Positions 52,413 through 60,238 of a stretch of DNA of 64,000 nt are shown here, one piece after another. Under the pieces are notes generated by a model. The model was not told the DNA's origin and made no database searches. It saw nothing but the letters and a program-made list of their open reading frames with translations. This DNA comes from Amycolatopsis deserti (GTDB lineage: Bacteria; Actinomycetota; Actinomycetes; Mycobacteriales; Pseudonocardiaceae): contig NZ_BNAU01000004.1 of NCBI RefSeq assembly GCF_014653945.1, forward strand, positions 496,001-560,000. Reading direction: 5' to 3'. Within the stretch, counting starts at the first letter, position 1, and the number at the start of each line of letters is the position of its first letter. The position numbers were made by a program, and so were the translations under genes.

Positions 52413-52979
52413 TCAGCGGCGGGCGCGGGCGAAGTCCACGACCTGCTGCCCGATCAGCTTGAGCGTGGTCACGGCCTTCTCCTCGGAGGCGCCGCCGACC
52501 TCGTCGAACTTGACCTCGGCGGAGTTGATCGACCCGCCCAGTGGCGTGGGCCACCCGCGCAGCGCGTGCGTGATGGTCCGCAGCTGGTCGAGCGTGGTCA
52601 CCGCGGCCTGCCACCCGAACGCGACGGCGGCCAGCCCGACCGCGCGGCCGTCCAGGTAGGGGCGCTCGTCGGGCCGCAGGTCCTCGACGTAGTCCAGCGC
52701 GTTCTTGATCAGCCCGGACAGCGCGCCGTGGTAGCCGGGCGAGACGATGATCAGCCCGTCGGCCCGGCGGATGGCCTCCACCAGCCGGACCGCCTGCGGC
52801 GTGCGTTCCTCGATCGCCGAGTCGTAGAACGGCAGCACGAGATCGTCGCCCGTCAGGGCGAGCGTTTCGGCTCCGGCCTCGGCCGCGCTGCCCAGCGCGA
52901 TCCGCAGGGCGCGCTCGGACTGTGAGCCCGGGCGCAGGGAGCCGCCGATACCGACCACGTTGACCGCCGCACTAGTCAC
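52413..52979 (-). CDS. NADPH-dependent FMN reductase
   Basis: 188-residue flavodoxin-fold reductase. The FMN phosphate loop GGSLRPGSQSERAL and the conserved SPGYHGALSGLIKNALDY are diagnostic. It reduces FMN or quinones. GTG start with TAGCCT about 7 nt upstream, so probably leaderless. It is 64 bp before ohr and may be the first gene of a stress operon with ohr and dps. Confidence 0.92.
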   Translation of the reverse strand: MTSAAVNVVGIGGSLRPGSQSERALRIALGSAAEAGAETLALTGDDLVLPFYDSAIEERTPQAVRLVEAIRRADGLIIVSPGYHGALSGLIKNALDYVEDLRPDERPYLDGRAVGLAAVAFGWQAAVTTLDQLRTITHALRGWPTPLGGSINSAEVKFDEVGGASEEKAVTTLKLIGQQVVDFARARR

Positions 52980-53084
52980 GCGTTCGAGGCTAACCCCTCT
53001 ACCTAAGTGGAGGACCAGGATCTGGGACGGAGGCGACGGTCACACCCTGGCCAGTTTGCCTACCAGTGAGTAACCTCACCGGTC

Positions 53085-54131
53085 ATGGCGACCTCACTGC
53101 GGAGCCGCGCGGAAGCCCTCGCGGCTCAACTGATCTTCGGGCTCCCCGAGCCCGCCCGGCGGCTGATCGCCGGACGCCCGATCCGGCTGGACGGTCAGGA
53201 ACTCGCGCTCGACGCGCAGCTGCTGCTCCGGCTCCAGCAGCTCAACCGGGTCAGCATGTCCGCGGGCACGCCCGAGGTCGCCCGGCAGCGGATCCTCGAC
53301 TCCGGCCCCCTGGTCAGCGGCAAGCCGATCGAGCCGGTGCGCACGGAGGAGATCGTGATCCCGGCCGAGCACGGCCCGGTGCCGGCGACGCTCTACGTGC
53401 CCGAGGGGCTGCCGTCGCCGTCACCACTGCTGGTGTTCTTCCACGGCGGCGGCTGGGTGGTCGGCAGCCGCGCGAGCCACGACAACACCGCCCGCTACTT
53501 CGCCAAGCACGCCGGCGTCCGGGTGCTCTCGGTCGAGTACCGGCTCGCGCCCGAGCACCCGTTCCCGGCGGCCACCGAAGACGCCGTCGCCGCGTTCGGT
53601 TACGCCCACGCCAAGGCCGCCGACCTGGGGGTGGACCCGGACCGGATCGCCGTGGGCGGCGACAGCGCGGGCGGCAACCTGGCGGCGGTGACCGCCCAGG
53701 TGACGACGGCGCGCGGCGGCCCGGCCCCGGCGTTCCAGCTGCTGCTCTACCCCGGCGTGGACGCGAGCACGCGGCGCCGGTCGCGGGAGCTGTTCGCCAG
53801 CGGCTTCTTCCTCACCGACGCCGACATGACGTGGTTCATCGACCACTACGCGCCGGCCGGGGTGGACCGCACGGACACCCGGTTGTCGCCGCTGCTCGCC
53901 GAGGACTTCACCGGGCTGCCGCCGGCCTACGTCGCCACCGCCGGGTTCGACCCGCTGCGCGACGAGGGCGAGGCGTACGCGGCGAAGCTGCGGGACGCGG
54001 GCGTGCCGGTCACGTTGAGCCGTCAGCGCGACCTGATCCACGGTTACGTGAATTTCCTCGGTGTGGGCAGGCGGTTCCGGGAGGCGACCTCGGAAGCAGC
54101 CGGCGCACTGCGCGTCGGACTGCGGGCGTAA
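53085..54131 (+). CDS. HSL-family alpha/beta hydrolase (esterase)
   Basis: 348-residue hormone-sensitive-lipase-type esterase. The oxyanion motif HGGGW (120-124), nucleophile GDSAGG (Ser194), Asp near 287 (AGFDPLRDEG) and His near 318 (LIHGYVN) complete the triad. An N-terminal cap precedes it. It hydrolyses short or medium acyl esters. TAACCT lies about 8 nt before the ATG (leaderless). Ends at a perfect palindromic terminator. Confidence 0.93.
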   Translation: MATSLRSRAEALAAQLIFGLPEPARRLIAGRPIRLDGQELALDAQLLLRLQQLNRVSMSAGTPEVARQRILDSGPLVSGKPIEPVRTEEIVIPAEHGPVPATLYVPEGLPSPSPLLVFFHGGGWVVGSRASHDNTARYFAKHAGVRVLSVEYRLAPEHPFPAATEDAVAAFGYAHAKAADLGVDPDRIAVGGDSAGGNLAAVTAQVTTARGGPAPAFQLLLYPGVDASTRRRSRELFASGFFLTDADMTWFIDHYAPAGVDRTDTRLSPLLAEDFTGLPPAYVATAGFDPLRDEGEAYAAKLRDAGVPVTLSRQRDLIHGYVNFLGVGRRFREATSEAAGALRVGLRA

Positions 54132-54134
54132 AAA

Positions 54135-54174
54135 GACCGGAATCCGATGTGGACGTCCACATCGGATTCCGGTC
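54135..54174. terminator. Perfect 40-bp palindromic terminator
   Basis: A self-complementary sequence (20-bp halves, GACCGGAATCCGATGTGGAC and its complement) preceded by AAAAA and followed by CCCCCCT. It separates the convergent esterase and secreted-protein genes and can stop both. Confidence 0.85.
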
Positions 54175-54194
54175 CCCCCTGCCGGATTCGCTTG

Positions 54195-54701
54195 TCAGGC
54201 CACCGGGACCGGCACCGGGACCGGGAGCGGCGGAGCCGAGCCGAGCAGCGAGGCGAGCAGGCCCGTCACGGTCTTCAGCAGGTTCTTGAGCAGGTTGCTG
54301 ACGATGTTCAGCGGCGGCGGCAGGTCCGGGATGTCCGGCACCGGCGGCAGCTGGCGGACCTCGCCCGCCTTCGACGGGTCGGCCAGGATGCGGCTCGCCT
54401 CGGTGGCGTAGTCGTTGCTCGTGGCGGCGGTCTGCTGCGCGTCGGACTGGATGGTGTACTTCTGCCCGGCGGCGAGGTCGCCGAGCACCGGGCTCATCGC
54501 GCCGAGCGACCGCTGGGTGGCGGGCACGTCTCCGGCGTAGGCGGCCCTGGCGAGCTGGTCGCGCAACTGGAGAACCTGTTCCGCGGCGGCCTGCGTGCTG
54601 GACGTGCCCTTCCCCCCGGCCGCGGCGACGCCTGCGCCGCCCACCGCCAGCACGCTGCCGGCCACCGCAACCGCGATGACCCTGGCGAACTTGCCTAACA
54701 T
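54195..54701 (-). CDS. Secreted helical protein, paralogue 1
   Basis: 168-residue exported protein with signal peptide (ARVIAVAVAGSVLAVGGAG, cleavage near AAAGG). The mature part is helical: STQAAAEQVLQLRDQLARAA, LGAMSPVLGDLAAGQKYTIQ, then a Pro-rich linker and a C-terminal amphipathic stretch (NIVSNLLKNLLKTVTGLLAS) ending in repeated Pro-Val. No known domain. It is about 45% identical by eye to the gene at 55604-56104. AGGAGG precedes the ATG. The C-terminus may insert into or contact membranes; that is inference. Confidence 0.75.
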   Translation of the reverse strand: MLGKFARVIAVAVAGSVLAVGGAGVAAAGGKGTSSTQAAAEQVLQLRDQLARAAYAGDVPATQRSLGAMSPVLGDLAAGQKYTIQSDAQQTAATSNDYATEASRILADPSKAGEVRQLPPVPDIPDLPPPLNIVSNLLKNLLKTVTGLLASLLGSAPPLPVPVPVPVA

Positions 54702-55117
54702 CTCCCTACCTCCTGGCCTCGGTGGACCTGTCAGGCTCATGCGTACCCGGGGTGTTGATCTCCCACCACTCGGCAGCCGAACGCGACGGTTTCCAACCCT
54801 CACGTGCCGGATTCGGTTTCTCGCCGAAGCCCCGCATGGGATGAACCCCGAACGGTTCTCGATCGCCCAGTTGATCAAGATTTTGGTGAGCGGCGGTTGC
54901 GCAGCGTGGTGGCGTCACCCGCCGGTACCCCAAACTCACTCGAAGCGATGCATTGGGGGCGAGGGAGGTGAGAACAGTGGACAACCGGCGGGCGGCAACG
55001 GAAGCGGGCCGGCCCCAACCAGGGCCGCATACCCACAGACAACCGCAGCCCGGCGACGCAACGGAACCGACTACCCCAACCAGACCTCCCCCGCCCCCGA
55101 TCCACAGCCGATCTTTG

Positions 55118-55175
55118 GTCGCCGATCAGGCGTGTCAAGGTACTCTTTCCCGCCTTGACACGCCTGCTCGGCGAC
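55118..55175. repeat. Long hairpin with 23-bp arms
   Basis: Arms 55118-55140 and 55153-55175 pair with a single mismatch; the inner 14 bp (CAGGCGTGTCAAGG and its complement) are perfect. Loop of 12 nt. Confidence 0.8.
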
Positions 55176-55373
55176 TGAAACACAATCAGGAATCGGGGGC
55201 GGGGGTGGTCGTAAGGTGACCTTTCGGCGCCGTAGGCGCAATCCGCCCGTAGGGCGGGCTCTTCGCCTGCCGAAGGCGGCGCCGGTTTAAAGATCAAGAG
55301 ATGTCCTCGCCGGACGGGCAGGCTCCGGGATGACGGGGGACCGTTGTCGTCTCGCCTCGGGTGGGTGGGAGCC

Positions 55374-55519
55374 GGGTGGTCATCCCGTCGCCTGCGGTTT
55401 GTGCATATCACCTTGAGCCAGGGCCGCAAGGTTGGCATGGTCGGCTGCCGGTTGGCGGCCTGGGTTGCGGCCCTGGCTCAAGGTGATCGTTCCGGTGTCA
55501 GGCGACGGGATGACCACCC
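55374..55519. repeat. 146-nt bipartite long inverted repeat
   Basis: Outer arms 55374-55394 and 55499-55519 (21 bp perfect, beginning GGGTGGTCATCCCG), inner arms 55407-55429 and 55465-55487 (23 bp perfect, ATCACCTTGAGCCAGGG on the left). Internal loops of 12 and 11 nt; terminal loop of 35 nt. Could be a miniature inverted-repeat element or an RNA structure. Confidence 0.85.
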
Positions 55520-55603
55520 AGCTCCGGATTGTTCAGGGCACGGCGCTGGCGCGCCGCAAAAAAAATTGGTGGCCGGGCTCCATGTGGAGCCCGGCCACTC
55601 TGC

Positions 55604-56104
55604 TCACGCAGCGGGCACGGTCAGCGCCGGCGGCGGGGCGCCCGTCAGCGCGTTCAGCAGCTCCGTGAGCTTCTGGATCAGCGTCTTCAGCAGGTCCGCC
55701 ACGATGTCCAGGGGCGGCGGCGGGTTCTGCAGCGGCGACGCGGACGGCACCTGCTTGACGGTGCTCGCCTGGGACGGGTCGGCGATGATCCGGCTCGTGG
55801 TGTCGGCGTCGGTCTTCGCGGAGGCCGCTGTTTCCCGCGTGTCCGACTGCACGGTGTACTTCTCGCCCGCGGCGAGGTCGCCCAGCAGCGGGCTCATCTG
55901 GCCCAGCGCGCGCTGGGTGCCCGGGACGTCCGCCGAGTAGGCCGAGTCCACCAGCTGGGTGCGCAGCTGCAACAACTGCTCCCCGGCGGCCTGCGTGCTG
56001 GACGTGCCCGAGCCGTCAGCCACGGCGACAGCAGCTGCTCCGGTCAACGCCAGAACGCTGCCGGCCACCACCGCGGCCACGATCCGGGCGAAGTTGCCTC
56101 TCAT
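55604..56104 (-). CDS. Secreted helical protein, paralogue 2
   Basis: 166-residue exported protein, a second copy of the family at 54195. Signal peptide ARIVAAVVAGSVLALTGAAA, then STQAAGEQLLQLRTQL, LGQMSPLLGDLAAGEKYTVQ, Pro-rich linker and the amphipathic end IVADLLKTLIQKLTELLNAL. Even the leader (CCAGGAGGTAGGGA before the ATG) is shared with paralogue 1, so the duplication included the 5' region. Function is unknown. Confidence 0.75.
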   Translation of the reverse strand: MRGNFARIVAAVVAGSVLALTGAAAVAVADGSGTSSTQAAGEQLLQLRTQLVDSAYSADVPGTQRALGQMSPLLGDLAAGEKYTVQSDTRETAASAKTDADTTSRIIADPSQASTVKQVPSASPLQNPPPPLDIVADLLKTLIQKLTELLNALTGAPPPALTVPAA

Positions 56105-56211
56105 TCCCTACCTCCTGGTGTGGGTGACCTGACGCGGAGCGAGAAGTACCAACACCGCCGCCACTCAACCGCCCTGTCACCGGATCCGGGAATGATCACC
56201 ACCCATCGGTG

Positions 56212-56772
56212 TCAGCGCACCACGAGGTGCAACCCGCGGCCGGCTGTGTCCCGGTCGATGACCGTGGTCTCGTTCCAGCCGCGGGGCCGCCCCTCGAACA
56301 GCAGCGCGCGCACCCGCGGCAGGCGGCGCAGGTGACGGCAGAAGGACGCCCGCCGCAGCACCCGGCCACGCGCGCGTTGCCCGTCCAGCGCCTCTCGCGG
56401 GGTGCAGTCCACCCACAGCAGGTGCCGTCGCCGCCCGGTGAGCAACCCGGTCAGCATCAGCCACGCCCGCGTCGCCGCGCCGGTCGCCGGATCGTGCACC
56501 ACCACCGGCCCCTGGGTGCGGACCGCCGCGAGCACCACCCGCAGCCGGTGCAGGACGTGCACCGCCGGGCGGTACCGGCGGTACGGCGTGCCCGGCGGCA
56601 GCGCGGCGGCCAGCCGGTCGCGCATCTGGTCGGAGTCGAGCACCTCGACCGGGCGGCTGGCCTGCGTGCTGCACAGCAGGGTGCTCTTGCCCGAACCGGG
56701 CAGCCCGGCGATCACCAGCAGCGCCCGCGGTTCGATCGTCATCTCCAGGGTGGCGCCGGCTGTGCTGTTCAT
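56212..56772 (-). CDS. P-loop kinase-like AAA ATPase
   Basis: About 186 residues. Walker A GLPGSGKST lies near residue 25 from this start, followed by VEVLDSDQMRDRL, whose Asp-Ser-Asp suits a small-molecule or nucleotide kinase (zeta-toxin or APS-kinase-like fold). A lid-like Arg-rich region ([18 protein letters not shown]) follows. The substrate is unknown. ATG 56772 is a guess; 56742 and GTG 56811 are alternatives. A 12-bp palindrome lies just upstream. Confidence 0.7.
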   Translation of the reverse strand: MNSTAGATLEMTIEPRALLVIAGLPGSGKSTLLCSTQASRPVEVLDSDQMRDRLAAALPPGTPYRRYRPAVHVLHRLRVVLAAVRTQGPVVVHDPATGAATRAWLMLTGLLTGRRRHLLWVDCTPREALDGQRARGRVLRRASFCRHLRRLPRVRALLFEGRPRGWNETTVIDRDTAGRGLHLVVR

Positions 56773-56783
56773 ACCGGGCCAAC

Positions 56784-56795
56784 GTGTGATCACAC
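56784..56795. promoter_or_regulatory. Perfect 12-bp palindrome GTGTGATCACAC
   Basis: It lies between the MFS gene and the kinase-like gene, 11 bp upstream of the chosen start; operator-like, regulator unknown. Confidence 0.4.
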
Positions 56796-56831
56796 CGCCC
56801 GCGTTCCACACTTACCGGTCAAACCGGGCAT

Positions 56832-58019
56832 TCACAGCGGCGCCACAGCCGGCACCCGGGCCGCCCGGCGACGCAGGCCGAACGCCACCGCCGCGAACCC
56901 GAGCCCGAACAGGCCTGCCGAGGCGAAGCCCCAGCCGGGCCCGGTGTGGTCGATCACGAACCCCACCACCGGGCTGCCCGCCGCCATGCCGAGCCGGGTG
57001 GCCGCGTCGAGCAAGCCCATCGCCTCGCCGCGCACCCGCGGCGGGGCCAGGGCGGTGACCTCCTCGGCGGTCGAGGCGAGCGTCGGCGCGCAGGCCAGGT
57101 TCGTCGGTACCAGTGCGATGGCGAGCAGCCACCACGGCAGCCCGCCGGCCAGCCCGACCGGGATCACGAGCACGGTCAGCAGCACCATGAGCCGCGCCTG
57201 GGAAAGCGATTTCCGCACCGCGCCGTGGATGATGCCGCCGACCGCCGACGCGACGCACATCACGGCGATCACCACGCCGGTCCAGCCCACCTCACCGGTG
57301 GCGCGCAGCGCGGCGAGCGTCGCCAGTTCCGTGCCGATCAGGCAGAACAGCGCACCCGAGGCCACCAGCAGGGCGCCGACCAGCCGCGGCGTGAGCCACT
57401 CCCGCATGGGCGGCCGCGCCGCGGTGACCACCTCGGCCTCGTGCCGGATCGGCGGGTTGAACCAGCACAGCGCGAGGGTGCCCAGGGCGAAGCAGGCGCC
57501 GATGCCGCTCAGCGCGACGGTCGACGACAGCTGCGTCGAGAGCGCGATGCCCGCGCTCGGGCCGACCATGAACGTCGTCTCGAGCAGGATCGAGTCGAGC
57601 GAGTAGGCCGAGCGCCGGGACTCCGGCGGCACCAACGCGGTCAGCACCTGGCGGGCGATCGAGCTGGCCGGCAGCACGAGCGCGCCCGCAGGCAGCGCCG
57701 CCACGAGCAGCGCGACGTAGGGCAGGTGCGGGGTGGCCAGCCAGAACGCCGCGGAGGTCAGGCCGCAGACGGAGGTGACCGGGCGCAGGCCGTAGCGGTC
57801 GATCATCCGCCCGACGAGCGGCGCGCCGAGCGCGCTGCCGAGCATCGTCGCGGTCCCGACCAGGCCCGCCTCGCCGTAGCCGCGACCGAGATCGCTGACG
57901 ACGTGCAGGGTCAGCGTGATCCCGGTCGCGGTCATCGGCAGGCGCGTGAAGAAGAACAGCAGCATCGCCGTGCGGACCCCGGGCAGGGCGAGGACCTGGC
58001 GATACGGCTGGAGGGACAT
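56832..58019 (-). CDS. MFS transporter
   Basis: 395-residue, 12-helix major facilitator of the MFS_1 type. A loop motif GRMIDRYGLRPVTS lies between helices 2 and 3, and PPRVRGEAMGLLDAATRLGM occurs late in the protein. No substrate can be deduced; its overall form resembles the MFS at 33919-35136. It is 40 bp downstream of the aldo/keto reductase gene, so the two may share a transcript. Confidence 0.88.
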   Translation of the reverse strand: MSLQPYRQVLALPGVRTAMLLFFFTRLPMTATGITLTLHVVSDLGRGYGEAGLVGTATMLGSALGAPLVGRMIDRYGLRPVTSVCGLTSAAFWLATPHLPYVALLVAALPAGALVLPASSIARQVLTALVPPESRRSAYSLDSILLETTFMVGPSAGIALSTQLSSTVALSGIGACFALGTLALCWFNPPIRHEAEVVTAARPPMREWLTPRLVGALLVASGALFCLIGTELATLAALRATGEVGWTGVVIAVMCVASAVGGIIHGAVRKSLSQARLMVLLTVLVIPVGLAGGLPWWLLAIALVPTNLACAPTLASTAEEVTALAPPRVRGEAMGLLDAATRLGMAAGSPVVGFVIDHTGPGWGFASAGLFGLGFAAVAFGLRRRAARVPAVAPL

Positions 58020-58059
58020 GCTCCCACTCTGGCACGCCCGTGCAACTCCTTTTCCGGAG

Positions 58060-58932
58060 CTAGGCGATCGCGTCCAGTTCGGCGATCGCGTCCGCCGGGA
58101 GCTCCAGCGACGCGGCGGCCACGTTTTCCCGCAGGTGGGCCACCGACGAGGTGCCGGGGATCAGCAGGATGTTCGGCGAGCGCTGCAGCAGCCAGGCCAG
58201 CGCGACGGCCATCGGGGTCGCGCCGAGGCGGGCGGCCACCGAGTCCAGCACCTGCGACTGCAGCGGCGAGAACCCGCCGAGCGGGAAGTACGGCACGTAC
58301 GCGATGCCCTGCGCGGCCAGCGACGCGACCAGCTCGTCGTCCTCCCGGTGGGCCACGTTGTAGGCGTTCTGCACGCACACCACCGGCGCGATCGACTGCG
58401 CCTCGGCGACCTGCTCGGCGTTGACCGTGCTGATGCCGAGGTGCTTGATCAGTCCCTCCTGCTGCATCTCGACCAGCGCGGTGAACGGTTCGGCGATCGA
58501 CCCCGGCACCGCGGAGTGGCCGTCGTCCCCGCCGCCGACGCGCAGGTTGACCACGTCGAGCGCGTCCACGCCGAGGTTGCGCAGGTTGTCGTGCACCTGG
58601 GCACGCAGCTGCTCGGGCGAGCGCTGGTGCAACCAGGCGCCCTGGTCGTCGCGCACCGCGCCGACCTTGGTGACCACCACGAGCCCGTCGTAGGGGTGCA
58701 GCGCCTCGCGGATGATCTGGTTCGTCACGTGCGGGCCGTAGAAGTCCGCGGTGTCGATGTGGTTGACACCCAGCTCGACGGCCTCGCGCAGCACCGCGAC
58801 GGCGGCGTCCCGGTCGGCGGGCGGCCCGAACACGCCGGGGCCGGCCAGCTGCATCGCGCCGTAACCCATGCGCCCGACGGTGAGCCCGTCCGTGAGGGTG
58901 AACGTGCCGCCGGCCAGTGTGTTCGCTGTCAT
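58060..58932 (-). CDS. Aldo/keto reductase
   Basis: 290-residue AKR. Catalytic residues in VNHIDTADFYGP (Asp and Tyr), VVTKVG (Lys) and the His-region VNLRVGGG (His replaced or displaced) fold into the TIM barrel; C-terminal IPGTSSVAHLREN binds NADPH. It reduces aldehydes or ketones. ATG at 58932. Divergent from an XRE regulator 126 bp away, which is the likely controller. Confidence 0.9.
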   Translation of the reverse strand: MTANTLAGGTFTLTDGLTVGRMGYGAMQLAGPGVFGPPADRDAAVAVLREAVELGVNHIDTADFYGPHVTNQIIREALHPYDGLVVVTKVGAVRDDQGAWLHQRSPEQLRAQVHDNLRNLGVDALDVVNLRVGGGDDGHSAVPGSIAEPFTALVEMQQEGLIKHLGISTVNAEQVAEAQSIAPVVCVQNAYNVAHREDDELVASLAAQGIAYVPYFPLGGFSPLQSQVLDSVAARLGATPMAVALAWLLQRSPNILLIPGTSSVAHLRENVAAASLELPADAIAELDAIA

Positions 58933-59013
58933 GGAAATCCCTTCTCGACTGCCTTCGGCTCCACGATCCGCCGCGCGCCGGGGAACAGGCAGATCCCCGG
59001 CGATCCTAGGAGT

Positions 59014-59051
59014 CGCGGGGACACCCACCGGGTGATCCCCGCGGTTAACGT
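59014..59051 (+). promoter_or_regulatory. Operator and -10 element of the XRE regulator gene
   Basis: CGCGGGGA-CACCC-ACC-GGGTG-A-TCCCCGCG (59014-59043) is a near-perfect palindrome placed over the -35 position, and TAACGT (59046-59051) is the -10. The position suits autorepression and control of the divergent AKR gene. Confidence 0.6.
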
Positions 59052-59058
59052 GGATGGT

Positions 59059-59928
59059 GTGAGCGAAACCAACACCCTGGGCGACTACCTGCGGGCGCGG
59101 CGGGAACTCGTCCAGCCGGAGTCGGTCGGACTGGCCGCCCACGGTGTGCGCCGGGTGCCCGGGCTGCGGCGCGAAGAGGTCGCGATGCTCGCCGGCATCA
59201 GCTCCGACTACTACCTGCGCCTCGAGCAGGGCCGCGACCGCAACCCCTCCCCGCAGGTCCTCGAAGCCCTCGCCAGGGTCCTGCAGCTCGACGAGCCGGC
59301 CGCGGACTACCTGCTGAGCCTCACCACCCCGAAGCCCCGCCGCCGGCGCCGCGCCCGGCGGGAGACCGTGCCGGCCGGCACCCGTCAGCTCCTCGACGTC
59401 CTCGGCGTGCCCGCGTTCGTCGAGGGCCGCTACTTCGACGTCCTGGCGGCCAACGACCTCGCCCGCGCGCTGTCGCCGTGCCTGGCCCACGGCCACAACC
59501 GCCTGCGGGACGTGTTCCTCGACCCCGGCGAGAAGGCGCTGTACGAGGACTGGGACGAGGCCACCGCGCGCCTGGTGGCGAGCTTCCGGACCTCGGTCGG
59601 TTCGGACACCGACGACCCGGGCTTCGTGCGGCTCGTCGGCGAGCTGTCCCTGGGCAGCGAACGCTTCCGGAAGCTGTGGGCCCGGCACGACGTGCGCTCC
59701 TGCGACACGGTGCCGGTCCGGCTGCGGCACCCGCAGGTGGGCGAACTCACGCTGGGGCTGGAAAAACTCGGGGTCACCGGCGCGAAGGGACTGCTGCTCG
59801 TCGTCTACCACGCCGCGCCGGGGACGAGCAGCGCCGAGAAGCTGGCGCTGCTCGCCTCGCTCAGCTCTACGTGCACGCCTGGCGCAGACGCTCCAGGTTC
59901 GCGGTGTTCGTCTGGACCCAGTCGTTGA
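59059..59928 (+). CDS. XRE-family regulator with MmyB-like ligand domain
   Basis: 289-residue regulator. HTH (about 10-70, LRREEVAMLAGISSDYYLRL) is followed by the MmyB-like domain (105-270). GTG start about 7 nt after the -10, so leaderless. The protein runs 62 bp into the antisense of the convergent lipoprotein; its last residues (TCTPGADAPGSRCSSGPSR) look like accidental extension beyond the usual MmyB end, suggesting a lost stop codon. Confidence 0.9.
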   Translation: MSETNTLGDYLRARRELVQPESVGLAAHGVRRVPGLRREEVAMLAGISSDYYLRLEQGRDRNPSPQVLEALARVLQLDEPAADYLLSLTTPKPRRRRRARRETVPAGTRQLLDVLGVPAFVEGRYFDVLAANDLARALSPCLAHGHNRLRDVFLDPGEKALYEDWDEATARLVASFRTSVGSDTDDPGFVRLVGELSLGSERFRKLWARHDVRSCDTVPVRLRHPQVGELTLGLEKLGVTGAKGLLLVVYHAAPGTSSAEKLALLASLSSTCTPGADAPGSRCSSGPSR

Positions 59929-60220
59929 TGTCGCTGATGCCCTGGCTCTTGCGCTGCTCCAGCGCGACGTAGGAGTCGGCGATCGCGAAGAGGTTCTGCT
60001 GCAGCGTCTGGTCCGCCACCTGGTTCCCGAGGTTCCGCAGCTCCTCGGCCTTCTGGTGCGCCTGGGCCGCCACCTCCTCGGCCGAGGCGTACGGGTTCAG
60101 GTTCGCCAGCCCGAGCGCCTGCGAGCACGCGCTCACCCGGTCCGCCGTCTCCGCGGCCTCCGCACAACCGGCCAGCGCGACCGCCATCCCGACGACTCCG
60201 AGCACCCGCAGAATTCTCAT
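59867..60220 (-). CDS. Small lipoprotein of unknown function
   Basis: 117-residue lipoprotein. Signal and lipobox VALAGC (Cys at about residue 19), then a helical mature domain with a Cys pair (SACSQALGL and LRQACT) that may form a disulfide. TAGTTT lies about 7 nt before the ATG at 60220 (leaderless). No family is recognised. Its 3' end is antisense to the XRE gene. Confidence 0.75.
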   Translation of the reverse strand: MRILRVLGVVGMAVALAGCAEAAETADRVSACSQALGLANLNPYASAEEVAAQAHQKAEELRNLGNQVADQTLQQNLFAIADSYVALEQRKSQGISDINDWVQTNTANLERLRQACT

Positions 60221-60238
60221 ATCGCCCAAACTACCGGG

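Larger units (their letters stand above)
54702..55603. other. 900-bp gene-free region full of long inverted repeats
   Basis: No convincing gene, though two secreted-protein paralogues flank it. Contains the structures at 55118-55175 and 55374-55519, plus GC-rich stem-forming sequence around 55225-55285 (CCGCCCGTAGGGCGGG). The amount of secondary structure is unlike any other gap in the window. Confidence 0.6.
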
